Source: Riptortus pedestris
Taxonomy: Eukaryota; Arthropoda; Insecta; Hemiptera; Alydidae
Assembly (NCBI GenBank): GCA_019009955.1
Contig: CM032228.1
Location: 229,747,501 to 229,811,500 of the forward strand
Direction: 5' to 3'
DNA: 64,000 nucleotides
Position numbers and translations under genes: made by a program. The notes beneath the pieces were generated by a model. That model searched no databases. It saw nothing but the letters and a program-made list of their open reading frames with translations, and had not been told where the DNA came from. Of this stretch, positions 24,780 through 37,280 are shown piece by piece. The stretch's first letter is position 1. Each line of letters starts with the position of its first letter.

Positions 24780-25140
24780 AGTATTTCAATCCAAAGTATA
24801 ATGCCATAGACATTTTTGAATTGCCATATTCACTCCTATAAATATCCACACAATCCATATACAATTTCAACTTTTTCTATGATTAAATTTATTTTTACTG
24901 AAAAAAGTGTTATATCCAGTTTGAAAAAGTCCTAATGAAAATAACGACAGCTAGGAAGTTAACAGATATACATTGTGTATATTATACAAAGTTCTGGATC
25001 ACTAATTTTCTTCTTCTACAGAGTACGATTGGTGGAGTTTTTGAAGAAATATTCGGAAAAAAACCCATTCATTTCGGTGTTATATGTTTATGTTTGTGGA
25101 TGCTGAAGTCTTATTATTGTATCACCAAAAAAAGGCGATG
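24780..25140 (-). repeat. Very diverged H1-like relative
   Basis: Within the inverted copy, AACGACAGCTAGGAAGTTAA and a following GTACGATTGGTGGAGTTTTT align in order with the H1 words AAATTGCGACCGCTAGAGCG and GATCGATGGACATTTG (minus orientation). This could be an old H1 paralogue. The frames 21588-21794 and 24935-25141 are two strands of this same segment. Confidence 0.35.
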
Positions 25141-25390
25141 AACCTCTGTAAAGTACAATCCAACTTATGAGGTGATCATGATGACGGCTTAAATTTAAAA
25201 AATGCAAAATTCTTGGAACCTTTTAGATACAAATAAAATAGTGTAACACTATTAATGTTTATCGTGATAATTAACTATAAATTAAGTTCGATAACATATT
25301 TTGATCCGCTGAATTGGAATGGAGTCATTAATTACTTTCAGACGAAATCATCTTGAATGAAGAGCATCAAAAGATTCTTTTTATTTAACA

Positions 25391-25738
25391 CTTAGAACGG
25401 AACATCCATTTTTACCATGTTAAGGAGAACATCCGTCTGACAGACTGTATGCACTGAAATCTCGGAAGATATTGTTAATTTTACCGGTTTTTGTATGTTC
25501 ACCTTTTAGAATAATATAAATTATCGTTAAACACTACTTGTAAGGGTGTAATAATACAAATCACATACACACACACTCACTCAGACACGTATATATACAT
25601 ATAATATAGGAAAACCTTAGTACAATTCCTAGTCTTGTACTGCTTTTATTCCCATATCTCAAACACCTAAAGGATTCTAAAATTTTTTTCAATATTGATA
25701 TCCTACCTTCCGGGGTCGTATATATATATATATTTAGA
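25391..25738. other. No recognised feature; short TA and CA runs
   Basis: AT-rich sequence with a short ACAC run near 25565 and a TA run just before the SINE. Confidence 0.5.
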
Positions 25739-25957
25739 GGCTCAGGTTGGCCGTGCGAGTTAAGGCTTTGGTCTTAATCTTAAGTGGTAGACCTAGAGGG
25801 GTGGGTTTGATTCCCGCCCTGGGCAGTAGAAATTTATTTAGTGACAGACTCATTAAATAAACTCCTTAGGCCCACCCTGGCTAGAAAAGGATGGTAACCT
25901 GTAGATAACCCATCCCGGTTGGCCATAGTAGCATAAAGTGGACGTAAATGATAATAA
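25739..25957 (+). mobile_element. tRNA-derived SINE, best-preserved copy
   Basis: It starts GGCTCAGGTTGGCCGTGCGA and has a B-box-like GGGTTTGATTCCCGCC about 50 bases on. The body contains CCCACCCTGGCTAGAAAAGG and GGTAACCTGTAGATAACCC, and the tail reads GTGGACGTAAATGATAATAA. Length is about 219 bp. Confidence 0.8.
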
Positions 25958-25986
25958 ACATAAAAACATATATAAAAAAAAATAAA

Positions 25987-25987
<1 letters not shown>

Positions 25988-26034
<47 letters not shown>

Positions 26035-26520
26035 CGTGTGTGTGTGTTTCTTAACGCAATAGCAGTCATAAATTTTGTTTAACCAAACTAGATATCTAAA
26101 TGTTTTATGAAAAAATAAAGACCAAGTTTATTAATGGCTGAAATCGGACCTGAGGAAGGGGGGGGTGGTTTAGAGGCAGGAATTCTGAAAATTCAAAAAT
26201 CCGTTATTTTGCGTTGGATCGAAAAAGTGTATAAAATCAATATTATTTCCAATGTTTGATATATAAATGTTGTTAAGTAAGTTCTTTTCACTATCTTGAT
26301 TATTGACAGAGATATTTGTATTTTTTAGTTTTCGGCCTTCAGTAAACCCCCTTCTCCTACCATGTCATATTAAAAATAAGCTGTTATATTATGAAGCACT
26401 TTATTTGAAGCCTAAATGTCAAATATTGGTCCAATTTAACTTTTCGTTTTGAGTTAAATGCAAATACGTCACGCACATTAGAAAACTGCTTAGTTAACAC
26501 AGCCCCTGAGTGACAGACAT
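25988..26520 (+). mobile_element. H1 copy 12, B tail, left part missing
   Basis: Starts inside a TA array (25988-26031) right after the SINE tail and continues through a GT run, right block and full B tail to a decayed 3' end (AACACAGCCCCTGAGTGACA). Confidence 0.75.
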
Positions 26521-26632
26521 TATAATACTTCGCAACACGAGACGTTTAACATTTTCGTCATCCTCAGTTTTTCCGTAGCATTTTCCTCCAATTTATTTAT
26601 ACTGAGCTGTACACTCCAGTACTAGAAATTTA

Positions 26633-27304
26633 AAAAAGTCCGTCACGCAGGGGCTGCGTAAACTAAACAGATTTCCCATGTGAAGTTTTACAATAGAGAA
26701 ATCTACATACTGGTAACACAACACCACCTTGATTAAATACAAACGGTAATAAAAAATCTTTCAGTTAATTAAAATAAATTCCCAACTGAAACGGCTTCTA
26801 AATTGTAAGAAAATTAATATTTTATAACTCAAATTTTAGTAGTCCAAGAACTAAAGAAGAGGGGGGGAGTGGATGAACAGAACGTATTTGCATAAATCTC
26901 ACAAAGGTAAGGTAAGGTTAGAAACGACAGGTAAGGTTAGAAGAAGCTTCCACCTGAGCCGAGTAGTTACGAAAACGGCCTACCTAATCCGAACTATACC
27001 CGACCACATGTCTCACAGACTTCATAAAAATGCAAATATCTCGGTTAATATTCAAGATAGAGAATAAATGTATATAACAATAGTAACTTTAATTTCTAAT
27101 AAGATTGGTTCAATACAATGTTTCGATCCGATGCATAATAACGGAGATATTTTGAATTTTCGAAAATGCCCCCTCTAAACCCCCCCTCCCTCTAGTCCGA
27201 TTTCTGCCATTAACGAACTTTATCTGTCTTTTTACATAAAACTGTTATATATCGAGTTTAGTAACTATCAAACAAAAATTGAGACCGCTAGAGCGTTAAC
27301 AGAG

Positions 27305-27362
<58 letters not shown>

Positions 27363-27484
27363 GAACGGACCTCATTTTCGTCATCTCCTGGGTAGGATCG
27401 ATGGACATTTGAAGAGATTTTTCGAAAATCGCGTCATGAGTACGACCTCAATAGCTGATTTCCCTCAAGGGAAATCCGTTAAAA
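26633..27484 (-). mobile_element. H1 copy 13, A2 tail
   Basis: A complete inverted copy of about 850 bp. The TA core at about 27309-27357 is among the longer ones. The GGTAAGGTTAG-type words of the A2 tail are at about 26905-26940. Frames 26873-27067 and 27361-27600 are inside or read through it. Confidence 0.85.
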
Positions 27485-28132
27485 ATTTTGCACCCATTTC
27501 AGAGAACAAAATCTTGAGTCCTTTCAAAACTTTTTACTTGATTACACATGAGGCTATAAAATGTTATCATCGCAGATTATATGTCGGAAAGTCAAAATAA
27601 ATAAAAATCTAAATGTTTTATAAAATCAATTTATTGGCAGACTTTTCAGTAGAAGCCTCATCACGAGCACATTCCAATAAAAGGCAAAAATTAAGTTAAT
27701 TTCCTGTCATTATTTCACCGAAGTATATTAATTTTTGAACCATTTCATTAAGTTCTATAGGAGATTTTTGTAATAATAAAATTGAAACTTCGAAGCCTGT
27801 AAAGAACAAATTGAATACAAGAATATATAATATAAAAGGGAACCATGTTGAAAAGCGGCTTCTGTAAATAAGTAATCTGACACTGAATTATCCCATCATA
27901 CCTGTATACAGGCACAGTTTTCCTCGTTGAGGCTTCTGAGTATTTTTATAAATTTAGAAGACAAACCATTTGTAGAAAGCTTTTAGAAATGGCTCTTCTC
28001 TCTATCCTCGCATAAGGCCTTCGAGAAATACACGAAAACGCAATTCTAAACTCTTAACCTGTCTGCTCGTCCAATGATCGCCTAGTGCCGGAGACAGGAA
28101 AAGACGAACGACATCGCCCGCACTAAGTTTAA
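27485..28132. other. No recognised feature
   Basis: No frames or repeats could be assigned. 28020-28130 is somewhat GC-richer. Confidence 0.45.
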
Positions 28133-28742
28133 CAAAAGTCCTACTAGGGGGGGCGGCGTTAACTAAGTAGATTCCCCTAGCGAGTCACGCATTTGCGTTT
28201 TCCTCATAACTTAAAAGTTCAATACGAACAATACTTAGTATTTATGCTTCAAATAAAGTGTTTCATTATATAACAATAATAACTTATTGTTATTATGAAA
28301 TGAGTAGGAGGGGAGGTTCACTCATGGCCGAAATCAAATAAAATATCTCGGTTAACAATCAAGGTAGCGAAAAACTGTACATAACACCATTTATAGAAAA
28401 TTACATTTCCAATAAGACTGATTCTTTACAAGTTTTCGACTCGACGCATAACAACGGAGATATTTCGAATTTTCAAAATTCTCCTCCTCTAAACCCCCCT
28501 TTCCCAGGTCCGATATTAGCCGTTTACGAATTTGATCTTTCCTTTTTATAGAACGCTTGTATATCGAGTTTGGTAATGATTAAACAAAAATTGAGGCCGC
28601 TAGAGTGATTACAGACAAATATATATACATACCTCATTTGCGTCAATTCCTGGGTAGGATCGATGGACATTTGAGGAAAATAATCGAAAATCACGTCATG
28701 AATACGACCTCAATAGCTGATTTCCCTGAAGGGAAAACTGAA
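28133..28742 (-). mobile_element. H1 copy 14, B tail, diverged
   Basis: Both ends are recognisable but decayed: GTCCTACTAGGGGGGGCGGC at the 3' end, CCCTGAAGGG at the palindrome. The TA core is almost absent (about 28618-28630). Confidence 0.75.
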
Positions 28743-29870
28743 AGAAATTAATATTTCTGGAATAGTCCATACATAATCTATGCTGGCTTCAGCAGGCACA
28801 TTGGAAGTATTGTGGGAGCACTATTGCTAAAGATAACCATTTCTTTTTCAAAGCCGATAATAAATTGTCGCACGATGCTGAGTAGGCAACTAAGTTAATG
28901 TTAGACCTTTACGGCTAGGTCAGCACGGGTATGTAACAATTAGAGTGCAAAACTAGAATTCAATGTTGACCCCTCCTTGGTGGCCACGTTAGCTTTTCTT
29001 GGGCTGTTAAACATATAATTTTCACTTTTCAATTCGAGAATATTTTTATTTATTTAGCAATTGCTTCGGTGTGTTACCACATTCTGCATTTTTATATACT
29101 AAAAGAGGCGATAGAAGGAAATTAGGTATTATTTCATTTTTGAAGTAAGCTTGAAGTTGAAGGGATAGATTTAAAAGTTTTGTTCGATAAATACCCTCTA
29201 GTTGAAATACACGGTGATAATCGCTTCATAACTTCAAGTCAACCGTCATGCTTGGGTGTTGAGAAAGTTGATAATTAGAGGTAGGCATAAATATATCTGG
29301 CCCAGAAGCAGAGGTAGAAAATTCTCGGAACACAAGCTCGTTTCATCTCATTATAGTTTTAGTAATTGGAGAACTTTGTAACACGTGTAACTCATTCTTA
29401 TATTTCCACAATATGACGTCAAGATAAAAATATCCACATCGCAGAAAATTCCTTCGGGCAGCAGGTGAACTTCATCGCATCCAGTACTATAAATATATTA
29501 GTATAGTGTTGAAAATACAGTGATATTACTTACTAACACCTACACATTTTCATTTGAAAGAAATTAAAATTTGTGTTGGTATTGTAAAATGAGGGTTCGC
29601 AAAGAGAGGTTCAACAAACAAATTCTTCCATAACTGCCTCCATAAGCATAAGGAGAACAGTTATTCAAAAAAATACAATCACTTATTAAGGATAACAAAA
29701 AAGGTTAACTAGAAATATTCTGCAATTCAACTAGCATTAATAAATATTGTAATTTTATTCGTATTTCCCCATCCACCTTCCAAAAACTCAAATTATTTCG
29801 TTGGCTAAAGGAAAACCTCACTAGTGGTACAGTCTTTGAAACGAAATGACTAGATACACGATCTCTCTTT
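28743..29870. other. No recognised feature
   Basis: About 1.1 kb of unique-looking AT-rich sequence; no frame above 60 codons with any similarity I recognise. Confidence 0.5.
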
Positions 29871-29989
29871 TTAGCAGATTTCCTCTAACGGAAATAAGCT
29901 ATTGAGCTTGTACTCATAGCGCGATTTTCGAAAAATGTCTTCAAATGGTTACGATTATACCAAAATTACGACCACTAGAGGGGTAACAG

Positions 29990-30082
<93 letters not shown>

Positions 30083-30940
30083 TGTGTGTCTGTGTGTCTG
30101 ATAACGCTCCAGTGGTGTTAATTTTGATTTTATCTTTATAAAATTCGATATTTAAACGTTGTATGCGAGACTAAAGATCAAGTTAGTTCACGGCTGAAAT
30201 CGGACTAATGGGAGAGATTTTGAAATACAAAATATCTCCGTTTTTATCAGTCGACAAATTGAAGAGAATCAATCATATTGTCTATAAATTTTTCTATGTA
30301 CTTGATCTCGATTATTAACTGAGATATTGGCATTTTAAGGTTACTGGCTTTAGTAAAACCCCACTCCTACTCATTTCATATTGAAAATAAGCTGTTAAAT
30401 CAACAACTACTTTAGTCAAAGCATAAATATCAAATATTGTTTTCATTTAACATTTACTGTTCGAGAAACATAGAAATATGCAGTGATATGACGTCATTAA
30501 TCAAGATTTTCCTGCTTTGTCTCAGAAATATTCATATTATTAATATGATACTCTTTATTTAATAGTTTCATTAAACACAGGATCAGTTAGTGGTTGAAAT
30601 CAGACCAGAAATAGGAGGAAGGTTCGATAGTTCAAAATATTCCGTTATTATGAACCCGATCGAAAAATATTATAGAACCTATCTTATTTACTCTGGATTT
30701 GTGCTGGACTCATTTAGCCATTGCTGCCCAACAATTATTGTTCTGTACGTTTTTTCGTAACTGGAATATTAAGCTAGATATTCATACTTTTTTGTGTACT
30801 ACCTCCAGTAGACTAACACTTCTAATTATCGGATTTTTACTTAGAAGTAGAAATTGTATGGTGGGGTTATACCAGTTGTGTGACATACCAACCCGTGGAA
30901 AATCTGCTCAGTTTACGCAGACTCTGAGTGACAGATGTTT
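29871..30940 (+). mobile_element. H1 copy 15, long two-module form
   Basis: A full-length long copy, about 1.07 kb. After the core, the right block and B tail occur once (30175-30480), followed by a linker (TGATGACGTCATTAATCAAG region) and a second, diverged right block (30580-30700) before the 3' end. The core is a TA array continuing into a GT array (29995-30100). Frame 29935-30141 is the translated microsatellite. Confidence 0.8.
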
Positions 30941-31049
30941 GACCATTTCATCTTTTTAGATTCAAGTTAGATTCCTCCTAGTACAGATCCCGAAGTTTTA
31001 ACTCCTCTTTCAGGTGACGACAAGTCACTATTTACTTAATCGACCTCTT

Positions 31050-31452
31050 TTAGCAGATTTCCCTTCAGGGAAATCACCCATTCAGAACCACATATACGTT
31101 GTGCGAAGACTTTACGTTCTTTCCTCGAAAATATTCATTTTTCCTATAGGTACCATACTGGACATTTAATTTTTCGTTCAACTCTAAATATAATATTACT
31201 TGATGACTGAAATCGGATCCGGAATAGGGGGGAAGATTTAGGGAGGGATACATTTCAATAATTCAAAATATCTGCGCTATGGGTCGGATTGAAAAATGTT
31301 AAAGTACAAGTCTTGTTAAACTATTGCTGTCCTATACATTTCATATTAACTCAATTATTAAACTATTTATTAGTCCTTTTTGTCCGCTAGTGTGTCATAC
31401 CAGCACAAGGGAAATCTGCTTAGTTTACGCAGTCCCTGCGTAACTCATTTTT
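31050..31452 (+). mobile_element. H1 copy 16, short, no TA core
   Basis: Both termini are intact, but only a second-module-type right block lies between them and there is no microsatellite. It lies about 110 bp downstream of copy 15 in the same orientation. Confidence 0.75.
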
Positions 31453-32458
31453 ATAAATTTATCAATTAATGTTTTGTTTTTTTATTAATCCATTGACAAC
31501 GATTTTAGAACGCAGCTTAAATTACCAATATATTTAAATATTTAGATAACAACACAACTATAAGAATATTGTTCATTCAATTTTTATTTTAAAACATTAC
31601 CAGTTTAAAAGTGCATTGCGCAAGCATGCTCATAGTATATTTCTTGATATCGGCAATAGCTGCAGAGTATACTCCTAAAGTGAAAATAAATGTCTTCTTG
31701 ATCTAACACATTGGATCTTATTTTTCACTATGACAGGTTCCATCCTTCTTATGTGTCCCAACACCCAAGTCTGTGCTTTTTGATAGCATGGAATATCCCA
31801 GGTTCCCTACACTATTCAGTTACTTGGGATTTATTTGATCACAGATTAATTGATTTCGAAAAAAAGAAGAAGTCTCTTGGCAAGGATGTATTCTGTTGAA
31901 AATGTGTGAGCGTGCGTGCGATCACAGAATTGAACAAATAATGCTGTTTGTCATTTAGCTACATCAAATTGAAAAGATACATTGTTTTCTACCAGAAATC
32001 TTACCTTACCTTCTAAATAGTTTCAGAGAGATCAGTTAAAATTCATATCTAAAAAAATATATTAATTTAAATTCACCTGAACTCAAGTCTTTCTGATCGC
32101 TGATTAGTTTTTCCCTGTCTATTTTTATATTACTTTATGTTCTTTGTAATTACAGTTATCATAAACGTTTTTACCCAAGTCTAGGTAATTTCATTTATAA
32201 AAATTCCGTTAATTCTTTAATATACGTTTATATTATCATCACTTTAGCAAATAGTGATTTTATCTTCCCCAGTGCACTTTAAAATAAATCATTTGTATTT
32301 TTCAGCATTGATTTTAGTTACAGAACTTAGATGTACCTTTTTTTTTTTTTAAATTTTTGTTATAATTGTCTTAGTTAGGTATTAGACGCTTTGAAATTGC
32401 GCGACTATTTCTATATGCTATTTAAGCACATATGAGTTTTGTTATATTGTTGAACTGG
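31453..32458. other. No recognised feature
   Basis: AT-rich. The frames at 30699-30959 and 31711-31899 show no domain. Confidence 0.5.
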
Positions 32459-32636
32459 GGCTCGGGTTGGCCATGTAAGTTCAGGGGTTTGTCTTCACCT
32501 CATTTGGAAAACTTAGAGCAGTGGGTTCGACCCCTGCATGGGGAGAAAGAATTTATTTAGTATGGTAGCCAGTCAGTAATGCGTACCAATTAACCATAGC
32601 AGCACGAAATGGGCGTTAATTAATATAAATTATTTA
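32459..32636 (+). mobile_element. tRNA-derived SINE, internally deleted
   Basis: It has a clear head (GGCTCGGGTTGGCCATGTAA) and B box (GGGTTCGACCCC). The central body is shortened, and the tail (CATAGCAGCACGAAATGGGC) is preserved. Confidence 0.75.
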
Positions 32637-33923
32637 TGTATTTTAGACTGAAGCATAAACTTGTAAGAAGAATGTACAAATAAATGTACTCATATTGGTT
32701 TCAATTTTACAAAAACGTTTTAGAGCAGTGTAATTAGCCAAATATGGAATGATTGACTTCATAGAAAATGAAATAGGTCTACTTTGTTTTGGAATGGATG
32801 AAGTTGGCTGTTATGGAAGTTTGTCGAAGCGTAAATGATTTCCTAGAACAAGTTTATAGATTTTGCAATAGAGTGACGTAACAAAGCTTACAACTTACAG
32901 TCTAAAGAACTTGTTAATTTCAATGGCTCTAATCAAAGTTCCTAAACCAACTAGAGTTAAAAATTTATCAGCAGTCTATTAAAGCATTACAAAAATAATA
33001 AAACTTTCTCGCAGAAAACCTGTATACTCAATAATGCAGTATTGTTCTGGGTTTCCTCAATGAGCAATAGGTCTTTTGGACTTACTTAAATTAAATTCGT
33101 CTCTAGAACTTTTCGAAGAAATCGCAAAACTCAAACCCAATGTTTTTGAGCATAGGAGGGTTGGGGGCGTTGAGTGGCCCAAATAGGAAAACATCTTGAA
33201 CTTTGCCACCTTTTTAACAAACCATCATAGAACCTTGAAGTATGTTTCATTTGATAAGAGACAAAAAATAAATTTAGAATCATATCCTTTCGTAATATTA
33301 TTATAAAGGTAAAGAAAGTATTTCACCTGTTTTCAATGAACTTGGTACGAAAATTGCAATTTTTTGTAGCTCAGGAACATCTTTAGCATTGAATTTTTAT
33401 TATAATAAAGCACGTATAAATATTATTGAACATTACAATGTAATGTTTCTTTCATTATGTATAAAATCGTTTGAGAATTAATTCATGGAAGGTTTACTCT
33501 ATTTACGTGAAAATGGAAACACTAAAAAATGAAAATAATAATATCATTTCTTTAATTGTATCCATTACAATGTATTATATTAAGAATGAAACGTGTAAAA
33601 TAGGAGCATACTAACCTCTTCGTAGAAAAGAAAGACAAATAAAACATGATCTTATTCATCATTGTTCCTTAAAAATTTTGTTACTTCACTCAAAGGATGG
33701 TCTTTTTTTTTTTTTTTTTTTTATTTTTTTTTTTTTTTTTTTTTTTTTTGCCGTATTGTAATTTGGCAATAATTAAATTAAATTTTCTGACTCCATTGAA
33801 CACCAACTACTTATGATCAAATTTTTACGGTAAGTCACTGAACATCTTGTCTAACTTGCATCCCCCAGATTACAATGACTTCCCACAGGATGAGATCACT
33901 ACTGTGTCATTCCAAATAGTTGG
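32637..33923. other. No genes; poly-T tract
   Basis: AT-rich. Contains the long T run at 33702-33749. No frame of note. Confidence 0.5.
33702..33749 (+). repeat. Poly-T tract, about 48 bp with one A
   Basis: An almost uninterrupted T run. It could be the antisense tail of a retrotransposed sequence, but nothing recognisable precedes it on the minus strand. Confidence 0.9.
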
Positions 33924-33963
33924 AAATCTGCTTACATTAAGCAGCGTGAAGGAGTTTTTGTAT
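33924..33963 (+). mobile_element. H1 3'-end fragment
   Basis: GGAAATCTGCTTACATTAAG followed by CAGCGTGAAGGAGTTTTT matches the H1 3' end with the hairpin partly deleted. No further H1 sequence could be aligned upstream. Confidence 0.5.
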
Positions 33964-34173
33964 GAAAAAAAAAAGTTTTCTATACAGTATATCTCTATCT
34001 TAAACAGAAATTGGAAAATTTTTAATTCTTTGTTACTATCTCCCGGAACCCTAAACCCTCAACTCTTTTATATTTATAAGTAATTATAAGATTTAATACT
34101 TCAACTTTCAATAAGAATAAGCATTCTGTTCAAAAATAACTGCGTTACTAGTCTTACACAGGCAACAGGTTCA

Positions 34174-34232
<59 letters not shown>

Positions 34233-35258
34233 TATTTGTATATAGGTGTGAGCGAATATTGATTTGTCACTAAGTCTCTTTGAAATAATGCCGAATTTAG
34301 GCATCGTGTTAAGATTCTGTTTTACAGTAATTGCTTACTCCATAAAACATAAAGAAACGTGAAATTGATTCTGAAATGAGTTTACCCTGGGGAGTTGGTA
34401 AGATACGCTTAATTTTATTTATCCTAATAACACATTTATGAATCCTCTTGGGCACTTTTATAATTTTTGGTTTCATTAAAACATTTGTCATAGCTCTATT
34501 TATCTGGTTGGTAATTTCCCTTCTTGCCTCAGCCATTTAAGCTAACCTTGAGGTTGTATTTTAGGTTTTATTTAAGATAAAAAGGGTTTGCTAATTTGGC
34601 ATTTATTGAATTTCCCGTAGGGTAGTCCGTAATTACCGTGGTACAGGTGCACGAACTTGGCGTAGGTCCAAGACAATTTCTCATTTTCAAGACTCTAGAT
34701 GAGGAAACTTCTATGAGTTAGTCTCCTTTGTAGGAGTTTCAGTTTCAAAGAAAGATTTGGAATGAGAAGGTTTTCCAGAGAATTAAATTACCCCTGATGA
34801 TTTTTCAATTTTCTCTCACTCTGAATTAGAAAATTCTTCTTGAGGAAAAAGAGGTATCGATGTTAGCGATGATCAAATATGTTGGCCAAAAAAAAAAAAT
34901 ATCAATAATCTCTATATAACATCCCTCAAAGTAAATATAATATCCAGCAATAAATATCCAGATAGCCTGTTGTAAACGCTATCTAAGATATTTCTGATAT
35001 TGGTTAGAATTGTATAAGATTATGCATAAATTTGGATCAATGTAAGAATAGCGTGAACCTAGCTGATTTCGCGTACAATGGAATACGCTCATACCATTAT
35101 TCAGTTCGCTCTCTTTTTCTATACTCGAAATTTGATTTGGATATGAGATATTTATTGATATGCTAACATATAAATCGTGTAAATTGGACTTGGGGTTTAT
35201 TGAATATAGAAAAGAATACTATTTGAATTTAATACTGAGTTGATTACTATTTTCGTTG
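33964..35258. other. No genes recognised
   Basis: Contains the CA array at 34174-34230. Minus-strand frames at 34101-34304 (crosses the CA array) and 34309-34536 have no known domain. Confidence 0.45.
34174..34230 (+). repeat. (CA)n microsatellite, about 57 bp
   Basis: A pure CA run. Confidence 0.95.
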
Positions 35259-35378
35259 TTATTTATTAACTTCAATTTTCTACTAAAAAGTCTAATCGGC
35301 TTGGGTTATCTATAAGTGCCCATGTCAGGGAGAAATACGTCAATAAATTCTTATTGGGCAGGAGGGAATCGAATTCGT
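35259..35378 (-). mobile_element. tRNA-derived SINE, decayed fragment
   Basis: The tail (TTATTTATTAACTTCAATTT on the plus strand), the GGGTTATCTATAAG body word and a B-box-like remnant (GGGAATCGAATTCG) occur in the family order with many changes. Confidence 0.5.
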
Positions 35379-35478
35379 TGAAGAATAGTGTTGGCTATAG
35401 AATTGACAATTGAAGACATTGTAGGCTATAGAATGTTATATATGTTAATGTTTTTTAGATGTGTAATGATTGTAATTA

Positions 35479-35703
35479 CTATGTAATTACTGGTATGATC
35501 AAAAGTTTCTGTAAATTATGAGGAATGTCTAAATCGTCGTTTCGTCGACTGTAAGTTAACACGTCACGGACTGTCAAAATTTCGTTGCAACGTCTACAAG
35601 TAGGTGCGTCGTTGCTTTGTATGCCTAATGTAACTATTGCTGATCTGTCGATCTCCTTATTCTCCGAGCAAAATAAGTCCGTATAATCAAAGCTTACAGC
35701 CAT
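35479..35703 (-). pseudogene. LINE ORF2 C-terminal fragment
   Basis: A 74-codon minus-strand frame contains SAIVTLGIQSN, then DAPTCRRCNEILTVRDVLTY, then SRRNDDLDIPHNLQKLL. CxxCxxxLTV and the following pattern match I/Jockey-type ORF2 tails. The usual H and final C of the knuckle are changed (VRDVLTYS), and residues between the RIGHT-type motif and DAPT seem deleted. This is a different LINE lineage from the copy at 22033, judging by the sequence. The ATG is not meaningful. Confidence 0.6.
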
Positions 35704-36633
35704 GATAACAGACTAAGTAGAACTTGATGAAATCTGCTAAAACTGAATTCCTATGAAAAGGTTTAACGTCATTTATACTTTATTTATTTCTTGAACAATT
35801 TACATACTCAACTCGAGAAAGTAAATTCGTTCCCCGTTTCTGAAACTAATCTACTTATGTGCCAATGCCATTAACAGTTTCCATTTCAATGACCCTCCTG
35901 TCCTGTCATGGCCTGGCCCTTTCTACACATTTGTGCTGTCTCAGTACTGTTTAAGCCACTTTTGTACGGATTTTAGGTATCTCTAAATATTTTAGATGCC
36001 TTAATATTTTAGGTAAGCCTATTTCGGGCCTGGTATTTCGCATGGGTGAATTTATCACAGCAAAAACAAAACTTTAGGGGCTGCCTTGCCCATTATTTTC
36101 GTCTTGTAATTATTTTTTTGGCTGGTTATTTTAAAAATACATCATCCCCAGTACCATGTGAAAACATTTTCCGTTGGTTATTTTTAAGATTCATCAATGA
36201 CAATACTCTATTATTTTCCTCAGCATATATAATTTCACTGTTTTAATTTCTTTTATATATAATATATCCTTCATGATTAAGTTGACACTATTTAAACCTC
36301 TTAAGGATTGGGGAATCGTTTTCTCGGCAGTAAATAAAACGATATGAAAAATGAAAAACTATATTTGCTTTAACATTATTAATTTTTTCTATGTTTTCTA
36401 CATATCAAATTGCTTAATTATACATTGGCTTGTTAAAATTAAGTTTTCGAAATTTACTTTATTTTACTTTTTATTTGCCTATTCAGATGTATTCTCTCTC
36501 GTTCTAAGAAAGTTTGAGGAGACTGCAAATCCTTATGTACCCTACACTGTTCCACCGTCGGGAACTTGGTCACCCTGTGCGCGGCATAGCCATTTTTTTA
36601 AAATACATAAATGAATAAGCAATTTATGTTCTC
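35704..36633. other. No recognised feature
   Basis: Frames at 36046-36246 and 36351-36614 are rich in Phe, Ile and Leu, as expected from AT-rich DNA, and carry no recognisable domain. Confidence 0.5.
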
Positions 36634-36960
36634 GGGAGATTTCTCTTAAGGAAAATCAGCTATTGATATTTTACTCATTAGAGTATTTTTGAAAAAGATC
36701 TTCAATTGACTAACAACCCTCCCTAGGAGATGACGTATATTAGTTCCTCTCAAAACTATACCGCAGTTGATATTTAAACATATTTCGTTTTCATTGTTCA
36801 AATCAGGACTAAAGTAGGGGGGGTGTTTAGAGGGTGGAATTCGAAAATTCAAAATATCTCTGTTAATATAAAGGGGGTCGAAAAACCGTTTATCATCTTT
36901 CATGTTGAAAATCGAATGCCTTTAAATACTTTTTAATGTATTTTCCTATATCTGTAATAA
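36634..36960 (+). mobile_element. H1 copy 17, diverged, 3'-truncated, no TA core
   Basis: Palindrome (TTTCTCTTAAGGAAAATCAG), left block and a right block with GGGGGGG and CAAAATATCTC words are present. The copy fades out after about 36960. The minus-strand frame 36646-36903 is an artefact. Confidence 0.65.
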
Positions 36961-37280
36961 TAACGAAACTATGTTAAAAAGCCTACCACTGGATGTAGGC
37001 TTCTCCTATTTCACGGTATTTCTGACACAGTCGGTTAATTCCAATCATCTAAGTAAATACTATCAGAAGTAATCCGTAGAAATCTAAGATGCTGATTTGC
37101 CTCACAGAGACCACAGCCTGCATATCCGTTAACAGCAAACCTTTTATGAGGCAAAATAATTAATAAAATGCCTCGTGTTCCATCTGCTTATCATTTATTT
37201 ACATTTTCCGACATTTTTTTTTTCTATTCTTTCCGGAGAATTTTGTAGATGAAGAAAAGTAGAACATTAAGCTGTGTTAT

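Larger units (their letters stand above)
24636..25390 (-). repeat. Inverted third copy of the duplicated segment
   Basis: 24736-25390 is the reverse complement of about 21385-22030. 24663-24735 matches the reverse complement of 22646-22720, and 24640-24662 is the H1 5' end at the same site. The LINE is absent here and the SINE side is replaced by unrelated sequence, which gives a relative order of insertions. Confidence 0.8.
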
